Assembly: GCF_001661915.1 (NCBI RefSeq)
Contig: NZ_LYWY01000037.1
Span: 124,001-188,000 of the forward strand
Source of the DNA: Croceicoccus pelagius
Lineage (GTDB): Bacteria; Pseudomonadota; Alphaproteobacteria; Sphingomonadales; Sphingomonadaceae
Direction of reading: 5' to 3'
DNA length: 64,000 nucleotides
This document shows positions 61,507 to 64,000 of this stretch, one piece after another (the first letter of the stretch is position 1; every line of letters starts with the position of its first letter). A model generated the notes under the pieces. It saw only the letters and a list, made by a program, of their open reading frames with translations. It ran no database searches and was not told where the DNA came from. Made by a program: the position numbers and the translations under genes.

Positions 61507-62019
61507 CTAGTCGTTGCCCTGCAAATCCTCGGGCACGTCGTCCCACGGGTGGAAATAGAGCGGGGCGCATTCGTCGGCGCGGACCCCGCCGGTCAGCGTC
61601 AGGTCGTCCTTGTAGGCATCGGCAATGAAGTCGAGCGTGGAGAGGTGCCGGTCTTCGAAATACATTTCGTGAACGTCATCGCGCCCCGCGCCGTACACCA
61701 CCCGTGAAACACCCGCCCAGATCGAGGCCATCGTGCACATGCCGCAGGGCTGGAGCGTGGAATAGAGCGTTGCGCCCTCTACCCGCATTTCGCCTGCCGC
61801 CTGCCCCGCGGCGCGCAGGGCGACGATTTCGGCATGGGCAGTCGCGTCGCAGCACTCGGCGGTCCGGTTCACGCCGCTTGCCACAAGCTTGCCATCCATG
61901 ACGACAAGCGCGGCGATCGGGGTGTCGGCAGGGTTGGTGCCCTTGGCCTCAACCGCGAGTTCGATGGCTTTCGCCATCCACGCACTGTCGTCAGATGCGT
62001 TCTGATCGGTTGAAGGCAT
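61507..62019 (-). CDS. Nucleoside deaminase family protein (guanine-deaminase-like)
   Basis: 170 residues of the CDA fold: zinc-binding TAHAEIVALRAAG (His and catalytic Glu) and LQPCGMCTMASIWAGVSRVVYGAG. The spacing and the C-terminal GGVRADECAPLYFHPWDDVP resemble guanine deaminases more than tRNA adenosine deaminase TadA. The ATG shares bases with the stop of the upstream lipoprotein gene (TGATG). It was not tied to a purine-catabolism operon. Confidence 0.85.
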   Translation of the reverse strand: MPSTDQNASDDSAWMAKAIELAVEAKGTNPADTPIAALVVMDGKLVASGVNRTAECCDATAHAEIVALRAAGQAAGEMRVEGATLYSTLQPCGMCTMASIWAGVSRVVYGAGRDDVHEMYFEDRHLSTLDFIADAYKDDLTLTGGVRADECAPLYFHPWDDVPEDLQGND

Positions 62020-62357
62020 CAAAGGCCGGGGATCGGAATGTCGGCAACGATACCGCAGGCAGCGGCAGACCCGGCGACTTTCAGCAGGACTTGTGGATCA
62101 TCGAGGCTGGTCGCGACCGCGAAGAGCGAGCCGAACGTCAGCGGGCCGTCGGAATTGTAGTATCGCGCCGCATCGCTAAGCCGGTTGACCTGCCGCGTGC
62201 TCAGTTCACCGCGTAGGAATTCGGCCGCGCAGCCCGCCTCGCTGGACGACAGGCCATAACGCTGCAGCGCGTCGGAAATCTGGTAGCGGCTGGCCGTGCA
62301 GCCGGAGACGAGAGCGGCACCGATGACGGTGGCGGCGATGACGGGCACTTTGCGCAT
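62019..62357 (-). CDS. Small predicted lipoprotein, unknown function
   Basis: 112 residues. The lipobox is VSGC (Cys20) after MRKVPVIAATVIGAAL. The rest, TASRYQISDALQRYGLSSSEAGCAAEFLRGELSTRQVNRLSDAARYYNSDG, is a helical segment with a cysteine pair (Cys43 and Cys100 region), and an Ala/Val-rich end follows. I do not recognise the family. It lies between ruvC and the deaminase gene on the same strand and overlaps the latter. Confidence 0.72.
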   Translation of the reverse strand: MRKVPVIAATVIGAALVSGCTASRYQISDALQRYGLSSSEAGCAAEFLRGELSTRQVNRLSDAARYYNSDGPLTFGSLFAVATSLDDPQVLLKVAGSAAACGIVADIPIPGL

Positions 62358-62439
62358 GCGGAGGGACCTTTTTCTGCGACACGGATGGAGATTGCTTTTC
62401 CAACGCGCAGGGGCCGTCAATGTTTCAAGCGGGCGGGGC

Positions 62440-62910
62440 TCAGTGCTTGCCCAGGTGCGCATGCGCGATGGCCACGGCCAGCGCATCGGCGGCGTCCGCG
62501 CCCTCGACTTTCGCCGTGGGCAGCAGAACCCGCAGCATCGCCTGAACCTGCGTCTTGTCGGCCGCACCCGTGCCCACGACCGATTTCTTCACCAGCCGCG
62601 CCGCGTGTTCGAATACCGGGATCGACCCGCGCCCGCAGGCGGCCAGCACGCTGCCGCGCGCCTGCGCCAGTTTCAGCGTGGAGTGCGGGTTCTTGTTGAC
62701 GAAGACTTCCTCCACCGCCGCGACATCGGGGGCATAGGTCCCGATTACGGCATAGACCGCGTCGTGCAGGTGATGCAGCCGTGCGGCCATGTTCGCTTTT
62801 GCATCGGTCGCGATCTGGCCGTTGGCTACGTGAGACAGGCGCGGCCCGTCGACCCGGATGACGCCCCAGCCCGTGCAAGTGAGTGAAGGATCGAGGCCGA
62901 GGACCAGCAA
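62440..62910 (-). CDS. ruvC: Crossover junction endodeoxyribonuclease RuvC
   Basis: 156 residues. RuvC cuts Holliday junctions. Catalytic acids lie in VLGLDPSLTCTGWG (Asp7), AVEEVFVNKNPHSTLKLAQARG and DAADALAVAIAHA near the C-terminus. TTG 62910 places the family motif at the very start; ATG 62949 would add 13 residues overlapping the upstream DUF3147 gene. RuvA and RuvB lie downstream on the same strand, with other genes between. Confidence 0.92.
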   Translation of the reverse strand: MLVLGLDPSLTCTGWGVIRVDGPRLSHVANGQIATDAKANMAARLHHLHDAVYAVIGTYAPDVAAVEEVFVNKNPHSTLKLAQARGSVLAACGRGSIPVFEHAARLVKKSVVGTGAADKTQVQAMLRVLLPTAKVEGADAADALAVAIAHAHLGKH

Positions 62911-62917
62911 GCGCGCG

Positions 62918-63268
62918 TCAGATCGGCAGGCCGAGCCGCGGGGCGGCAAGGCGCATGAGGCCGTAGAGCGCGACGGTCAGCACGCACCCGAGCGCCAGCG
63001 CGAGCCAGAAAGGCACCGCGTGGCGCAGCAGGAACGGAATGACCAGGAACATCGGCAGCGAGGGTAGCACGTACCAGAACGTAGCCGCGCTGTGACGCGC
63101 CATGTTTTCCGCATCGGGCTGGGCGTGCCACAGGAACATCATGCCCAGCACCGATACCAGCGGCAGCGACGCGACGAGGGCGGCCACCGTGGGCAGCCGC
63201 CGTCCAAGTTCGGCAATCGCCGCGATCATGACGCCGGCAAGCAGCGCCTTCGCGGCGAAAGTCCACAT
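62918..63268 (-). CDS. DUF3147 / GlpM-like membrane protein
   Basis: 116 residues with four hydrophobic segments: about 3-20, 28-46 (AALVASLPLVSVLGMMFLW), 63-79 (ATFWYVLPSLPMFLVIPFLL) and 87-108. The pattern matches the DUF3147/GlpM-like small membrane proteins of unknown function. The ATG overlaps the yebC stop (TGATG), and ruvC begins 7 bp after its stop, so it is embedded in the yebC-ruvC run. Confidence 0.83.
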   Translation of the reverse strand: MWTFAAKALLAGVMIAAIAELGRRLPTVAALVASLPLVSVLGMMFLWHAQPDAENMARHSAATFWYVLPSLPMFLVIPFLLRHAVPFWLALALGCVLTVALYGLMRLAAPRLGLPI

Positions 63269-64000
63269 CAGTCGAGCTTTTCCATGACTTCGTCGGAAAT
63301 TTCGTAATTCCCCCAGACGGTCTGGACATCGTCGTCGTCGTCAAGCGCGTCGACCAGCTTCAGCAGGGTCTGCGCAGTGCCTTCGTCGCAATCGACGGTG
63401 ATGTTGGGCTTCCACGCCAGCTTGACGTTCTCCGCCTCGCCCAGCGCCTTTTCCAGCGCGCTCGACACTTCGTGCAGCGCTTCCATCTGGGTCCAGATGA
63501 CGTGGCCGTCCTCGCTCGATTCGACGTCGTCGGCACCGGCTTCGATCGCAGCTTCGAGGACCTTTTCCTCGTCACCGATACTGGCCGGATACTCGATCAT
63601 GCCGAGGCGCTCGAAACCGTGGGCAACTGCGCCCGATGCACCAAGGTTGCCGCCGTTCTTTGAAAACGCGGTGCGCACGTTGGTGGCGGTGCGGTTGCGG
63701 TTGTCGGTCAACGCCTCGACGATCAGCGCGACGCCGCCCGGGCCGTAACCTTCGTAGCGGACTTCTTCGTAGTCATCGCCTTCGTTTGCCGATGCCTTGT
63801 CGATCGCGCGCTGGATGTTGTCCTTGGGCATCGATTGGGCCTTGGCGTTGTTCACGGCCAGGCGCAGACGCGGGTTCATGTCGGGATCGGGCGCGCCCAT
63901 CTTGGCGGCCACGGTGATCTCGCGCGAAAGCTTGGAGAACATGGCAGAGCGCTTTTTGTCCTGCGCGCCCTTGCGATGCATGATGTTCTTGAATTTGGAA
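63268..64000 (-). CDS. yebC: YebC/TACO1-family protein, 5' end cut by the window edge
   Basis: 243 codons are present. The translation begins [35 protein letters not shown], so only the first four residues (normally MAGH) are missing; ATG 63981 is internal. The rest is a full YebC protein ending [19 protein letters not shown]. YebC proteins help ribosomes on proline-rich stretches and act as transcriptional regulators in some species. Its stop overlaps the DUF3147 start. It is commonly beside ruv genes. Confidence 0.95.
   Translation of the reverse strand, partial: SKFKNIMHRKGAQDKKRSAMFSKLSREITVAAKMGAPDPDMNPRLRLAVNNAKAQSMPKDNIQRAIDKASANEGDDYEEVRYEGYGPGGVALIVEALTDNRNRTATNVRTAFSKNGGNLGASGAVAHGFERLGMIEYPASIGDEEKVLEAAIEAGADDVESSEDGHVIWTQMEALHEVSSALEKALGEAENVKLAWKPNITVDCDEGTAQTLLKLVDALDDDDDVQTVWGNYEISDEVMEKLD

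Overview
The window looks like chromosomal core DNA of a high-GC alphaproteobacterium, most likely a member of the Sphingomonadales (Erythrobacteraceae or Sphingomonadaceae). The evidence is the mnmG-rsmG-parA-parB order with parS sites, PopZ, two UrcA-family proteins, DUF1491, a DUF2807 'GIN' lipoprotein, an HWE histidine kinase, and the Suv3-like helicase/S4/FdxA/CarD gene block. The taxonomic call is inference from gene content and order. I saw no insertion sequence, phage, CRISPR array, rRNA or tRNA.

Layout. 1-2.6 kb: end of mnmG, rsmG and parAB with three ParB-binding parS palindromes, which suggests a position near the replication origin. 2.6-8.2 kb: free-methionine sulfoxide reductase, sorbosone-dehydrogenase-like propeller, DUF815 ATPase, Sua5/TsaC, two lipoproteins and CarD. 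8.5-11.9 kb: fdxA, an S4 protein and a Suv3-like helicase on the minus strand. 12.2-16.8 kb: M23 endopeptidase, hemB, two GNATs, gamma carbonic anhydrase and a DUF167 protein. 16.8-24.0 kb: truncated hemoglobin, WecB-like epimerase, ATP-dependent DNA ligase with its exonuclease, dnaQ, hpf, ptsN, a hotdog thioesterase and DUF1491. 24.2-30.4 kb: SleB-type hydrolase, xth, erpA, a CBS protein, a [2Fe-2S] protein, popZ, tolC and pcm. 30.7-38.0 kb: class I fumarase, a LytS/LytTR two-component pair, UrcA, a lipid-kinase/phosphoesterase pair and membrane cytochrome c. 38.1-48.3 kb: prephenate dehydratase, isoaspartyl peptidase, ZntB, ispG, an aspartic protease, two L,D-transpeptidases, an HWE kinase and GNATs. 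48.5-57.5 kb: flavin reductase, marR-emrA-emrB, acnA, a globin/Rrf2 divergon and a HerA-like ATPase. 57.5-64 kb: a second UrcA and a minus-strand block yebC-DUF3147-ruvC-lipoprotein-deaminase-ruvA-DsrE-PAP2-ruvB, in which the PAP2 gene carries a one-base frameshift.

How genes work together. parAB, parS and popZ form the origin segregation and polar anchoring machinery. The ligase and exonuclease overlap by one base and form a repair pair. ruvABC supplies Holliday-junction processing. marR-emrA-emrB is a self-contained drug-efflux operon, with tolC elsewhere as a possible outer-membrane partner. Rrf2 and the globin share a promoter region centred on a perfect 18-bp palindrome and probably answer NO or redox stress. 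Two L,D-transpeptidases, an M23 endopeptidase and a SleB hydrolase act on peptidoglycan. Many neighbours are joined by TGATG or 8-bp overlaps, which points to translational coupling.

No wholly new multi-gene system is evident. The features most worth a second look are the UrcA pair, the structured hpf-ptsN spacer, the globin/Rrf2 operator, the frameshifted Aur1-like PAP2 gene and the parS cluster.
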